A stretch of 64,000 nucleotides of DNA from Boswellia sacra (Eukaryota > Streptophyta > Magnoliopsida > Sapindales > Burseraceae). The DNA is taken from contig SNVD02002434.1 in the NCBI GenBank assembly GCA_013180625.2, positions 372,001 through 436,000 of the forward strand. The letters run 5' to 3'. Shown here in pieces: positions 22,893 to 35,918 of this stretch; within the stretch, counting starts at the first letter, position 1; every line of letters starts with the position of its first letter. The position numbers were made by a program, and so were the translations under genes. The notes beneath the pieces are model-generated. The model was not told the origin of the DNA and did not search any database. It saw nothing but the letters and a program-made list of their open reading frames with translations.

Positions 22893-23130
22893 AAGATACA
22901 TTTAAGAATCTTGGTTGCCATAGTTTCTCTATTTATTTCCATGTTAAATTGCTATTTAATTAACTTAGTGCATTTATCAACAAATATGTTCACTTCTAAA
23001 ATATAAATGCAAAGATACATTTAAGAATCTTGGTTGCCATAGTTTCTCTATTTATTTCCATGTTAAATTGCTATTTAATTAACTTAGTGCATTTATCAAC
23101 AAATATGTTCACTTCTAAAATATAAATGTA
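22893..23130. repeat. 119-bp tandem duplication
   Basis: Two nearly identical copies (22893-23011 and 23012-23130) both contain GATACATTTAAGAATCTTGG and end with ATATAAATGYAAAG. Only one or two bases differ, so the duplication is recent. No coding frame runs through it. Confidence 0.92.
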
Positions 23131-26100
23131 AAGAGGCCATCAAGTTTCTTGACAATATTTGGCACTTGCGATTGAATTAATTTGAAACCATTAAGAAAAT
23201 GCTTTCTTGATAGCTTATAAAAAGTCTTTTTCCTTTAGTTTGGCCACCAACATCAAATATATGTCATGTAAGCTTGAGTGACAATAAAGCCATGGAGGTG
23301 TCAGCTACAACAAGAATGACCAAACTCTATAAATAAAAAGGTTTGGAAGCATGGAGTAGATGGGTGCAAAATTAATGATGTGAAGCAAGTATTTCAACAA
23401 AGAGTATTTTGGAACTTTAGCATACTCTAAATCAGGAAAAATGAGGATATGAATGATATATGGTTTGAGAATTTTTGCGATTTTGTGACTCATTTTCTTA
23501 TTCAACTTGACTTCTTCAACAAGTAGGAAAAATAGAAAGAATAGAAAATTATATTTATTATGCAACGAATAAGAGTTCTATCTTTATTAGCATTTCAAAG
23601 TCTTGAAATGTGTCTATAAATGTAGGGGTTGAAAATCATATCTAATTCATGGGAGAGGACTATATGCAAGGGATGAGAGAGGAGTGTCGTGGAAGAGATT
23701 AAATTAATGCTGAGTGGAGGAACAAATAATAGTTGTGAAAAAGTTGCGTTTAAACATCAAAGTAAGCTAATGTTATGTATAGAAACAATGAATAACTTTT
23801 CGACTTTGTTGGGTACGTTGTGAACGTAAGCTAGTGATGCCGAACAACCTCAGAAGTTGCCTATTTATATGACATAAGATTTATTCATGTATTATAAATC
23901 TTGATGCTTATTATATGCTTCTAAGCAATTTCCTAACAAGAATGAGATGTGTTGCGGTAACGAATATTGACAAGATTAGAATGCTGGGGCTGTGCTCTGA
24001 TAGATTCCGGGAACTGGTCTCTGTTATGAACGTGAAGCTGTCAAGAGGAATGCGCCCGAAATTCGCAAGCTAGATTTTTTGACTCCTTAAAATCAGTGCA
24101 TGCTGGAACTAGAACAATTCTTGGTCTTATTTCTATATAAATTGTCAGTGTCATTGAAGAATTTGTGAAAATTGCAGAACTAGTCGATAAATTATATAAT
24201 GGAAAGTATTAATAATTGTGAACTTGCAGTTATTCCCATTTGAACATCATATGTATGTAACATGATTCTTTTGGTGACAACATAGCTAGCGATCGAGCTT
24301 ATGCATGAGCATTAATTTATAGTGCATTCCAAAAGCAAATTTGTCTAAAAGAATGCACAGCAGAAGGCAATGTTGATCATTATCACTCGAGTAGCAGCGA
24401 GGTTAGCTGCATGAGACGCCGCCTTGGTTTCTTCATGGACCCATCAGTGGCTTCACTTTTAGCCTCATGTCATGTCACAATTAGTGTCAGGACCTACTTG
24501 TATGTTCACCAACGAACAAATCTATCACCTCTCCCCTTGCCTTCCAACTCCCACTATTTATATTTTAATTAGCATTACCAACCAAGGAATCAGTTAAATT
24601 CTACAGGAGAAAAGCTGGCTTGGGGTGATCTCGGCATTCAACTTACATCATTATATATATATATAAGCATGGCCATGGCACCTGTCCAATTCTTGGCTAC
24701 CAAGACTCATCACAAGCAAGTATCAACCATAACCAGTGTGTAACATAAACATATTTAATATAAACACTTTACCTCATAGCTACAACATTCCCTACTAATT
24801 ACAAATTCTGTATTCTACTTCTACATCCAAATGCAAGCCCCACAACCTCCAGTTATGTCACATGCATGCATATATATTTATATGATGCGTGACAATGACA
24901 CTTGCAAGTAGATTAATTGCCACCTCCAGCATAAACTTGGTCCTAACCTGCCTCGGCTACATTTTAATATAGGAAGTGTATTGACCATCTTTTGGGGATT
25001 CTTAACTTATTATCATTCCATCGAATGAATGTTCTGAGCGGTTGGGTAATTTGGTCACAAGGAGATGAAATGTCACTCCCCAAATATTCATAGTACTAGA
25101 TCAAAAGCAATGCATATTATTAATGGAAATTTAAGTCATTTATTTTTTCTTGTTGTTTGCGTCGTTATCGTAAGTTGAAACGGTATTTTCTTAGGTCCAT
25201 CTGATAGGTCTATGTTGGCGTAGTTTGTAAACATAAAATATATCAAGATTGGACCATATATTGAGTGTGTGAACAGGCAATGTTTGGTGAGCTGCAAATG
25301 ACTCTTAACCATATGACAGTGAAGACCCGTTTACTCTAACCATGTCGAGAGAAGATGAGTGAAATTTTGCACTTATTGCTGCAATCCATGCTGCTGGGAC
25401 CCTTACTAACACAGGCAATTCAATTCTCTCTCAGCTCTCTCTCGTATTCATCAATCATCATGCAAAGGAAAGGAAGGTAGGTATTTTGTCAAGAAGCTAG
25501 ATTCCAACAATAATTATCTGTATAACTTAGCAGAAACAAGTGTTATTTTATTGGATGCTTTCACATGGAGCTTCTGAGAATTCTCAGCAAAGAATAAGAG
25601 TTGCAGGTTTTTTCCTTCAGTGTTATAATGTAATAGTCTTGACTCATAGCTAAGACGCAAATTCTTTCTTAAGCATTACAACTACTCATGTCATTTCAGC
25701 TGCTATATGTCTCCCTCTTATATTGTTTCTGCTTTAACATTTTGATTATATTACGGTATCCCAAATTCTATGCCTCTTTCAAAGTTTTTGACTGACACAA
25801 ACATATGCAGTGGAGCACTATCTGACCACGTCTTGCCTTGGCTTAGGATAACTGGTTGACTGGTTCTAGTATTCCACTTTAGCTGTGCAGCAGCAAGATT
25901 CAAGGTATTCTTATCTCTGCATCCCTTTCCTCGAAATCTTTCATTTACAGACACCCTTTTTTGTTTTGTTTTGTTTTGCCTTTTTACATATTTTTGTTCT
26001 TCATTCTTTTCCAGGGTGGGATTCGGCATGGTGGTTCTTGTTCTCTTCAATCTACTTATAGATATTTCTATCTTAATAAATAAATTAAAGAAAAAGGGGA

Positions 26101-26933
26101 ACGAGCCTGCAGGTGTCAACTCAGATGGGACAAAAAATGTAGTCATCAAGTTCACTTTCTTCAGAAATCTCCTTAAGAAAAGACTGATCAACAGTGCACA
26201 AAGTTGCAAATCATAGACTTCATTGTTCGAGAAACTCCGCCCTCTCTGCCTTTCGTTGTTTCATTGCATTTTTTGTTTCTGCGCAATTCCCTTCTTTTTA
26301 GTGTCATGTGCTGGTTTCATTGCCAGGAAAACTTAATCAGCTCAGGAAGAAATTTCTGTTTGGAAGCTTAAAGAATAGATTAGTAACTTATCGTCACCAT
26401 AACAAACCAAATGCTAGTATAATTCCTTGTCTTTTGCAGTTCAGCAATCAAGAAGGTAAGCACCGTTCTTCTCTATATTTTCATTTCTGGCTGATCTAAA
26501 TCTGAAGGCTACAATGTAGACAATCCATTTTCAATTCCATATGGTACCATTCCAATTTCAGTACCTTCTCTCCTTAACATTCTTAGCCACTCCAGTTATC
26601 AAAGAAAGGGATATATTATCTTCATGAATCCTTCTTCATGTGATAGAGGATATCATTACAGAGTAAATTCTCTCAACTTTCTTTCCTAACAAATAAATTC
26701 AGTCTGGCCATTAAACATCATCAAATAATCTACACGTTACGGAAATGATTATGGCGTTCTGCAGTCTGCCTATGTCAATTCTTATCGTATCATTAATCAC
26801 GAACTCAATCAACTCAGTCTATTTAATCTAAACATCAATTCATTTATTGCGAAATGTATTTTGCAGGTTGCAGAGATGGAATAGAGCAGAAATAAATTTG
26901 AGGGATAACACTCCTTTTAATTACACTCAGAGG

Positions 26934-29900
26934 ATGAAGGCCACAGACTCAAGGCAATCTGCTCGGAACCTTGCTGAAACTATTCATTCTCTACTAGGAT
27001 TTAAGGCACATTTAACTTCTGCTTGGGTCAAATCAGTTCGTGACATAATAAAAAGCTTACCATCTTCTGCTGATGTAAAACCGAAAATCTTAGAGACAGG
27101 GGATTCCTTTGATGGCAAAGAGGTTGGTTCAGCAACTTCTGTTTCACATATAAAAGGTATAGACACTCCGAAAAACCGAAAGCAAATTGAATCCGTGCAC
27201 TTGTGTGTGTCCATGCAGTGTTCATGTTGATGTGTTTGTGATCATGTCACATTTTCTTAAATTATTAGCTCATACTGATACCAGTTACTTTCATTCTTTT
27301 CCTCATTTAAACCATTTTCTTAAACCATTACAGGTATAACAAATTTTTCTGTTTGCAATCAACAGATGAACTTGCTGCTTTAACCACCTTCATAAATCAA
27401 TTAAACATACAAAGAAGGCAGGTACTAAACGATTTCTTGGACTTGAAAGGTTAGTTATCTTCTATTTGGAAACATCAATCATTAATGTGAATAAACGTAC
27501 GAAACTAATAACAAAATATTAAACTGAAGCTTTCTTATTCTCCCTGTAAAAATCAAATCTAGGTGACATTACCTTGGAATTTTTAGTGTAAGTCAGTTTG
27601 ACTATCAAGGTTTAAGGATCATTGGTATCAACGACACTGCTTCCACCCAACCTTAAAAATTGTTGTAGAATGATTCTGGTCACTTACTCATAATATCTGT
27701 AATAATGCAGGGAATATCCGTGTCTTCTGTCGTATTAGACCCATCAGAGTGGGAGAGAATTTCGGATGTTTAAGACCTGTTGTAACTTCAGATTCAAGCA
27801 ATGCTCTTCTGAAACTCGATGAAAATAAGAGTAAAAGTTACAGTTTTGACAAAGTTTTCCACCCAGGTTCATCACAAGGTGCTTGAAGTACAACAATTTT
27901 TACCATGAGATATCAAACTCTTTCTTCAGTAGAAAGCTGCAAATAGAAAAATAGTTTTATAATATCAAGATTTATTGAAGTATTTTCTTCATGAGTCATG
28001 ATTTGACAGTTGAAAATTTTTCAGATGAAGTCTTTTCAGAAGTTGAACCAGTCATCAAATCGGTCCTGGATGGCTACAATGCATGCATTTTTGCCTATGG
28101 GCAGACAGGAACAGGAAAAACTTTCACAATGGTAAGGACCTTCTATTGCTCACATTATAATATAGGTTTATCTCCAAGTAACATGCCATGTTTTAAGCCT
28201 AATGACACGCTATACTCAAACAGTCGGGAGTCTGAACCAAGAAATTCCTTGTGGTGTGTATGGAACTTAAATGCTCTAATTGGCTTGTAAAGAAGTAACT
28301 GTCTCTAACAAAGATAATAAGTATAATTCAAACTTATCTAGATTAGTTCCTTCCTGTCTCCATTTGTTTACATTTATCTCAAAGTGAAGAGATTTAACTA
28401 AAATTTTTAAGTGTACTTGTTATTTACCTAAAATTTGAAGGAAGGTACACCAGAATCCCCTGGCATTGTGCCCCGCGCAATTGAAGCTCTGTTTAAGCAA
28501 GTCGTGGAGAGCAACCATGCATTTCTCATCAATTTTAGTATGCTTGAAATTTACTTGGGAAATCTGAAAGACCTGCTTGTAACTCAGCCAACAAAAGCAA
28601 TGGATCCTATGCCACCATGGTAAGTCTGCATTTCCTCTGCACAAGGCTAACTGTTTCCATCTATAAATGCAACTCTATAGTCTACACAGCTTTGCTCCTG
28701 GTGGTGACATTGAACAACAACATTAATTTTTCAACTTCACACATTATAACCATGTGCAAAACTCCAATGATGCGTCATTTAAGCATACGGAAAATCTAAG
28801 AAGATTGATGCACAGAGTCCTGAGTCCAGCATTGACTGTCCAGCAGAAACATGGAAAAGATAAACAACAGACTTGGTTAATAGGTGCTATTTTGTGCCCA
28901 TGTCAGTCTATATGATGATCTTTCATCCTATTGAAGTGAGACTAACCTGAGCTGGGTAGTTTCTGAGTCCTGTAATTTATATACTCCGAATAATTTGCTG
29001 GAAGTTTGAATAGTTTTGGAATAGAAAATGTGTTTTTCTAAGCTGCGTAATGACAATTCTAATCGTAAGAAAACCCCTGCAATATTTTAAATAAGTAATT
29101 TCTGTCAGGGGAAAGTGAGAGTAGGTGTAAGGTTGGGGCTTGAGATTTTTTCACGATGTAATGAATCTTTGGCATCTTAATATTTTAACTTTTTCCAAAT
29201 TCAGTGGTCAAGTGAATTTTCAATCAGAGAGAAATATCTGGTTTATGCTCAATGGTTTCTACATTGTCCACTGCAATTCTTTAACCACTCTTTTATTTTA
29301 CATTCTATATAATTCAAATTTATCTAGGAAATACAAACTAGCTCAAATTTAGTATATTACAAGAGTTTCTCAGATGACATTTTGACAAGCCAAGTACTTC
29401 TTTATTAGTTCATATCTTTTAATTCAAATTTGTTCGATGATGCCTTAATTTCTTTATCTAGGAAATACAAAATTCTTTTCTATGACAGAAATGGGAAGAT
29501 AGGAGTATTTTTCACCATTTTGCAGAATAGGGAAGACAGCAGTTAATTTTTAATGTAAATCAAATAAACATTTTTATCTTTATCCACCACTACACAGATT
29601 CAGATTTATATATCTCACCACTCACTTCAACTCAGAAAATCCATTAATCTTTGTCTAAAAAAATTGGAGAACATCATTTTGGAATACATATTTCACCAAA
29701 TACTCCTTCACTTTTCGCTATCTATGATGAGAAAATTAGTCCCCTGCTACTAACCTTCTGGCTTTTGACATTGTTGTGTTATGTTGTAAAAGATGTTATC
29801 TGAAAGATTTCTATGACTTCTATTTGCAGCCTCTCAATTCAAACAGATCCAAAGATGGGGATTGAAATTGACAACCTAGTTACCATCCAAGTGAGCGAAT

Positions 29901-30796
29901 TTAACCAAGCTTTAAGGCTGTATAAATTAGGGTGCCGGCTCAGATCAACTGCCTCTACAAATTCAAACATAACTTCCAGTAGATCTCACTGGTAACTACT
30001 TTTCCTTACTAGAACTATATTGAAAATTTGTGCATTAAAGATTAAATAACTTAGTCCAACACGAACAGAGAGCATTGTCAAGATTGGGAACCTTGTTACT
30101 TGTAAAAAATATTTGCTATATGGATACAAATTTAAGTAACTTAGTCCAACACGAACAGAGAGCATAGTCAAGGCTGGGAACCTTGTTAGTTGTAAAAAAT
30201 ATTTGCTATATGGATACAAATTTAAGTAACTGCTTAGTGAATGACAACAAAATATTATGTGTTCTAAGTCTGCTTTTTTGACCATTGCTCTTAACAGCAT
30301 GATTCGCATATCAGTAACTTGCTTTGATGCTCCTGAGAGGCGACGGGAAACAAATAAAATTTGGTTGGTTGACCTTGGGGGAAGTGAGCGTGTGCTGAAG
30401 ACAAAGGCATGGGGGAGAAGACTTGATGAAGGAAAAGCCATTAATTTGTCACTTTGTGCTCTTGGAGATGTCATTAATGCCCTCCAAAGGAAAAAGCGCC
30501 ATGTACCTTACAGGTAAATGCGAAACTGAATCCATTCTAACATAAAGTTAGCTACATAGCCCTTCAGTTCTACTTACACTTATGTTATCCCTGCAACTTC
30601 TAATGATAGTCATCAAAGTTAATTGCTTCATATTACCTAGAAGATACAAAAAACAGAAATGGAAAATTCCAAATAAACTGTACATATTTGGTATGGTGGG
30701 CTGAGCTCTGAAATCAGAATTAGTGGACATGCCAGTCTGTACTCTTCGTATTTTGTACTTTGTTTTTTGGTTTTTTGGGTTGCCGTTGTTGTTGCT

Positions 30797-30835
<39 letters not shown>

Positions 30836-33800
30836 GAAGACAACGATAGCTAAAACCATAAAATTGCAGTTCCATGGCTAAGTTCCTTGTTATCAAATGC
30901 AGCATAACTTCTTGAACTTTGACCTATTCTAAAAGAGAATTCACAGATGCTCAAACATTTCTTAATTTCGATGCCAAATAAACTAGTAGTGTTTGATATT
31001 TCAAATATACATACTTCATCGCTCAACTGGTAAGTAAAAGTTGGAATTTTAATTGTTTTCCCAGGAGTTGTGGACCATATCTAACCGACAAGTTCTTACC
31101 TTTGACAGGAATAGCAAGTTGACGCAGGTTCTTAAAGATTCCCTCGGTAATTCTACTCTTCCTAAATGATTCCAGAATATCTATCATTGGTCAATTTGTC
31201 AGAAAATGTTTCAGCCTAAACCTTATTATCTACTTACGTGGTAGATTTGAAAGAAAAAGATGAGAAGTAGAATGCTTCCAATTTATACCATGCAAATGAC
31301 ACCAATGCAGTGGTCCACTTGTACCCTCTCAAGTGTTGCCACTATTGATACTCCAGAGAATCTAGTCAAACCAAACTCATCCTTCTTCACGGTTTAAGAA
31401 ATTGTAAAACTTAACCCAAGTAAATGATCTTTTGTAAGATTGCAGAACTCTATGATTGAGTAACCATTCTTATTTGAGTTAATGATATGGGGCAACTGAA
31501 AGGCCTTACTGTTTTCAATATCTTCAGGTGAGGATTCAAAGACACTGATGCTTGTCCATGTCAGCCCTAAAGAAGAAGATTTGTGTGAGACAATATGTTC
31601 ACTTAATTTTGCTTCCAGGGTGAAAAGAGTTCATTTAGGGCATGAGGATTCAATAGTAAGTGGATTTATAAATTGTGTTTCCTAAACCATCTTTAAATTA
31701 TTTAAACGACTTTGCAACTGTCATGACAGAGATATTGAGTATAAGGAAGTACTGTATAACCTATTGGTGTCATCTAAAATTTTAAGATGTAGAATAAGGT
31801 ACATGCTTTGTGAAAATTATGGACCAAATCATAGTAATAACGATTTGCAACAGAAAAATTAATATAGCCTACATTGAAAAAATGTTCAAATCATAGACAA
31901 TATTCTAGGGAAAAAGAAAAATGCTTATCGATGAATTATTCACGCCGATTATGGTCTTAAAGAAGTTGCAAATACACCATACCACACAAGCCTAGAGAAG
32001 GATAGAATTGATATTAAAATAAATAAATAAATAAAAGAAACATAGATAGTAATTCTTTGTGCATTACCTAGTTAATTCACTAGACCTGCTATCTCTGAAG
32101 CTAACAACAGAAGTCCTTTTGTCTCACCATAAATCTAAATTCTGCATTTCATTTACAATAATTGAGATGAAAAACTCAAATTCAGGAAGTAAGAGACCAG
32201 AAAGAAGTTTCAATGAAGAATTTGCAGCAGAAGATAAAAACTATTGAAGAAGAGCGCCTAAGAGTTAGAAGAGAGATTGAAAAGTTAAATGAGAAATTAG
32301 AAAATCTTACCAGGGCAGCCCCTTCCTTTGAAGAGCAACTACAAGTTTCCAATTCATCTGCTGAAGAGCCACTATGTAACCTCAAAGTTAAGAAAGACAG
32401 AATTGGTAATGTCACATCAGCTCCCTTGACACAATTACCAAGATTTATGAGGCCAACTTTTTGCAGCAGACGGAAATTTGGAAGGGATCTTCAATCTTTA
32501 GAAAGAAAAGAGCATATCCTTGAGAGAAGGAGAAGGCCATCATCTCATCGTGCTGAGTCAGTAACCTTCCCTGTGAAAAATGGTTCAGAATACAACTCAG
32601 AATGCAGTATTTCCAGATCTAGCTGTTTGGCAGGTTTGAACATGAAACGTAGTGCAGATTATGAAACAGAATACAGCCAAGAAACTCTGGAAAGTGACAT
32701 TAACATAGTTGGTTTCGAGGAGGAGGATAAATCACACAGTGCTTCAATTCGTCAAAGGGTTCTCCTTAGTTACCATGAGAAATGTGGTAAGCAAAAGGAA
32801 GAAAAATTTAACTCCACAAAATTTTCGAAGGTTGATGATTCGCTTTTTCATAAAAATGAACCATTTACTAGTGGCACTCGGAGAAATAAACCGATCCGAG
32901 CTGTTCCAATCCAAGAGAAGAAGCATAGAGGAAAAGTACAAAACAAAGTGGAGAAATTATACAATGTTAAAGTGCCCACATACGAGTTTACGATGGAAAA
33001 CATTGTCGGTGATGATAACATGAAGAAACATTTTGACATTGAGGGAGTTGATATGCCACTAGCAGAGGCAAGAAGTGAAAAACCACAAACAATGTTAAAG
33101 GATTTATTTGACAGGGACTCAAGACTAGATTTCATTTCTGCATCTCAAATGACAGGCAGCCAGACAATGATACATTCACAAGCTTTTATTGATGGCTCAT
33201 TGATTGACAATAATGCATCTGGCACTCTTTCTCCACCTGATATGTGCTGCTGTAGTGTTGATCAATGTGACAATAGTGATGAATTGTACTTAATGCCGAC
33301 AATGAAGGCAGTAAGAGGTGATATGCAATATCTAGATAGCTTAGCGAAGAATGATGGGTGCTTGTTTTCTCCATCTGACATGGTTAATAGTATCTTGGGC
33401 TCCAAGGAAGATTATGGTGTTTCCATCTCAATATCGGGACTGAAATCACATTGTGAACCAGTGTCAACTGAAATAGGTATGAAAGATTATGAGAAGGAAG
33501 ATCTTGATTATTCCTCTCAATCCTCACCAATAGGAACAAGACCTGGCTCATTCAAACTGAGATCTCAAAGAGCTTTATTTATGGACCAGACAAATGATAA
33601 GTATCCAAACATGCCATGCTCAACATTACAAGGAAGTGCATCAAGCAAAGGTAAGAATCTGCTGGTCTAAACCAAATACATATCATTTGACTTCTGACCA
33701 TTTTATTCGTTTATCAGTAATAGTCAACTTAATATTACTGGGGAATTATGAAACTCTCACAAACAGCTAACATCTTATAATCCGTACAAGTTTAACTAGT

Positions 33801-33959
33801 TCTGTTTCAAAATCTCACCATTTTCTTTCATACGTTTGGCCAGGAACATTTTATGTCCTTAAACAAAGGATACGTATACTACTTGCCAGTGTTCTTTTAG
33901 GATTGGGATTCCATGACCTAGGACTCAACCATGACTTCTTCGATGGTTTAATGCTTTGA
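26934..33959 (+). CDS. KIN14T: Kinesin-14 motor protein, KIN-14T type
   Basis: Eleven coding exons: 26934-27156, 27366-27449, 27711-27878, 28025-28131, 28441-28619, 29830-29991, 30298-30513, 31109-31146, 31528-31655, 32186-33650, 33844-33959. All junctions are GT-AG, giving 961 residues. The kinesin-14 neck [14 protein letters not shown] lies at the N-terminal side of the motor, as in minus-end-directed microtubule motors. The motor has P-loop GQTGTGKT, switch I NITSSRSH, switch [10 protein letters not shown] (usual DLAGSE) and [16 protein letters not shown] short coiled coil follows ([20 protein letters not shown]), then a long Ser-rich tail with no known domain. The last exon encodes a hydrophobic end, [15 protein letters not shown]. 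The start is the first good ATG after the exon acceptor at 26866; 5' UTR exons probably lie upstream. The subfamily call rests on remembered similarity to At1g55550. Confidence 0.9.
30051..30230. repeat. 90-bp tandem duplication in a kinesin intron
   Basis: Two copies (30051-30140 and 30141-30230) both start TTAGTCCAACACGAACAGAG and end TTTAAGTAAC. They differ at a few positions. They lie between the switch I exon and the switch II exon and are not translated. Confidence 0.9.
30799..30832. repeat. Poly-T run of 34
   Basis: An uninterrupted T tract lies in the kinesin intron after exon 30298-30513. It produces false lysine-rich frames on the minus strand. It could be the poly(A) tail of a minus-strand retroposon, but no adjacent SINE is recognised. 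Confidence 0.9.
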
Positions 33960-35918
33960 AGCAGCTCCTGAGGATAACAGAATGAAGTTAAGCAAGTTTG
34001 ACTTGCTGGTAAATGGTGGTTGCAATAGGCTTGAGGCTGAAATTGATGCTTACATAGTCTTTGATCATTCCCTGTATGCTAGTGAATATGCTTAAACCAA
34101 TAAAGCAATTCCACAACTATGCACCTTTGTGTACTTATGTAAAAAGAAGAATAAAATTTCCTTGCTTAGTGCTTTTGCCCATGAACATTGCTGGATTTTT
34201 CCATGAAAAGAAAAAAGAACTTGACTATGAAGAGGTTTTTGAGTGTACCACATAGATATAACAAATATTTCGTCTATGTATATATTTATTTGGAGAAATG
34301 TCTGTATTTTGGAGACTTATCTAGATTTTCCTCTATCATATAATATTGGGGTCATGTTGGCATTATTCTTGCAAGACACTCATGTTGTTGGTCCATTCTG
34401 TAAATGCAATCAGGTTATGTTGATAATGTTACTAGTTCTTATGTCTATGAACTTCATCTTTAACCACTGTACAAGGAGACTGGAAAAGGAGATGTAACCA
34501 TTCAGTTTGTTTTACCTTGTTGCATTTTTGTTTTTATTTTCTGAAAACAGATTAAAAGTACAATAAAATGCCTCTTGCTTCACCAATACTTCCAAAGAGA
34601 TGATGATTTCCATTTCATGCAAAATTTGAATATCTATGACCAAAGTTTTTCAGGGCTTCGAGCTCAGTTGTGAGTGAACTAGCAGAGCTTTATATAAATG
34701 CAGGTGATTTGAGAGGAAACTGTCAGCTTCTTGGTGAATTGGCTGATTCAGGGTTAAAACTCCAGTAATGAGGCATAGGAATAAGATTTATTTAGAAGCT
34801 GGTGTGTTTGTTTTTGAATCTTGTGTTTTTGTTCTAAATTTGGTAAGAATATGCGTTTGGTTTATAATTTTTTTTTGTTTTAATTTTAATAATGATATGT
34901 GATTGATAGTAATTTAAAATACCCGTTATTTTATGAATTTGAACATTTTACTACTTGTTATTGGTTTGATTTTATTTTCCTAAGTTATTTTCTTGTTTAG
35001 GGAGGGTATGATGGTGTAGCTCTTTTATATCCTAGTTTTAAAAGGTCTTGGCCTGTGTTAAGTGGGTGTTATTATAAATTTGTAGGGGACTTTGATGATT
35101 GTTGATTATGATTATTGGTTTTCCCCCCTAAGTTTTTTCAGTGGCTCAAGGAACTCACTCTCCTTATGTAGCTATTTCCCAAGCTTGATAGTAGGATACT
35201 GGAGTCTAGAGAAAGAGGAAGGGTCGGCTTACTTGAAACAGTTTTAGGATGCCACCTACTTGGAGCTGGCAAAGAGCTGGCTTCTTCTTCTTAACAGAGA
35301 GGAACAGCTCTCCCTTTGTTCTTCTAAAATTTTTCCCATTTCTCCCTCTTTCTCTCTATTTCTTGCTTGGTCTTTTTTTCTTTCCTATCATATCTCATCT
35401 AGTCAGAATTTTCTCATAAAAGTTTATTCCCCCAACCATCTATAATGATGACCACTATATTAAAAACACAACCAAACAGTATCTCTATTCAGAAGGCAGA
35501 ATAAAAATTACATACTTCAATGAAGTCAAAATTATGAATGGAGATGAATTGCCTTTTTGGTTTCCTTTCAGACTTTGCCAAAACTATGTATACTGCAATT
35601 CATCTTGGCAGACAATTTGTAAGATCTAACTGCTTGTTGATGGGTTGGCACAAGTTTTCTAATGCAACAGAGCTCCATGCATGAACTCCAATACTTGATC
35701 TCCCGATGAGAAAATAAATCCCATTCTCACAAATTCTTTAAAACATGTCTGTAAGTGGATCCAAATCTAAAAGAATAAGACACCTCAATGTAAACTGCAT
35801 TACTATGGCTCCTAGAAACATGATGGGGAGTTGTCACAAGTCAGATGGTCCTACTGCATTAATTATCAAAGTACTCAAGGCTGTTTCTAGCTTCCATTGC
35901 TGGATATAAAATTACATT
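33960..35918. other. Convergent intergenic region, kinesin and PPR 3' ends
   Basis: It holds the 3' ends of two converging genes. An open segment at about 34655-34769 would encode SSVVSELAELYINAGDLRGN and more after an AG, ending in TAA. It looks coding-like and could be an alternative last kinesin exon or chance. The rest is AT-rich with no gene seen. Confidence 0.5.

Larger units (their letters stand above)
21628..26866. other. Intergenic region between MIR169 and the kinesin gene
   Basis: This is AT-rich with no supported protein gene. It contains a MITE (22388-22557), a 119-bp tandem duplication (22893-23130) and, at the right end, possible 5' UTR exons of the kinesin. One candidate at about 26325-26456 ends in an AAG/GTAAGC donor-like site, and the acceptor at 26866 precedes the first coding exon. 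The region 23150-26200 shows nothing I can name. Confidence 0.5.

Noticed and set aside
24608..24640. Second miR169-like stretch (GCTGGCTTGGGGTGATCTCGG)
   Set aside because: It does not match miR169 or its complement beyond a few bases and no pairing arm is nearby.
25751..26209. Minus-strand open frame of 152 residues upstream of the kinesin
   Set aside because: Low-complexity composition and no domain; it overlaps presumed kinesin 5' flank.
30548..30859. Minus-strand frame with a long lysine run
   Set aside because: It is produced by the 34-nt T run in a kinesin intron.
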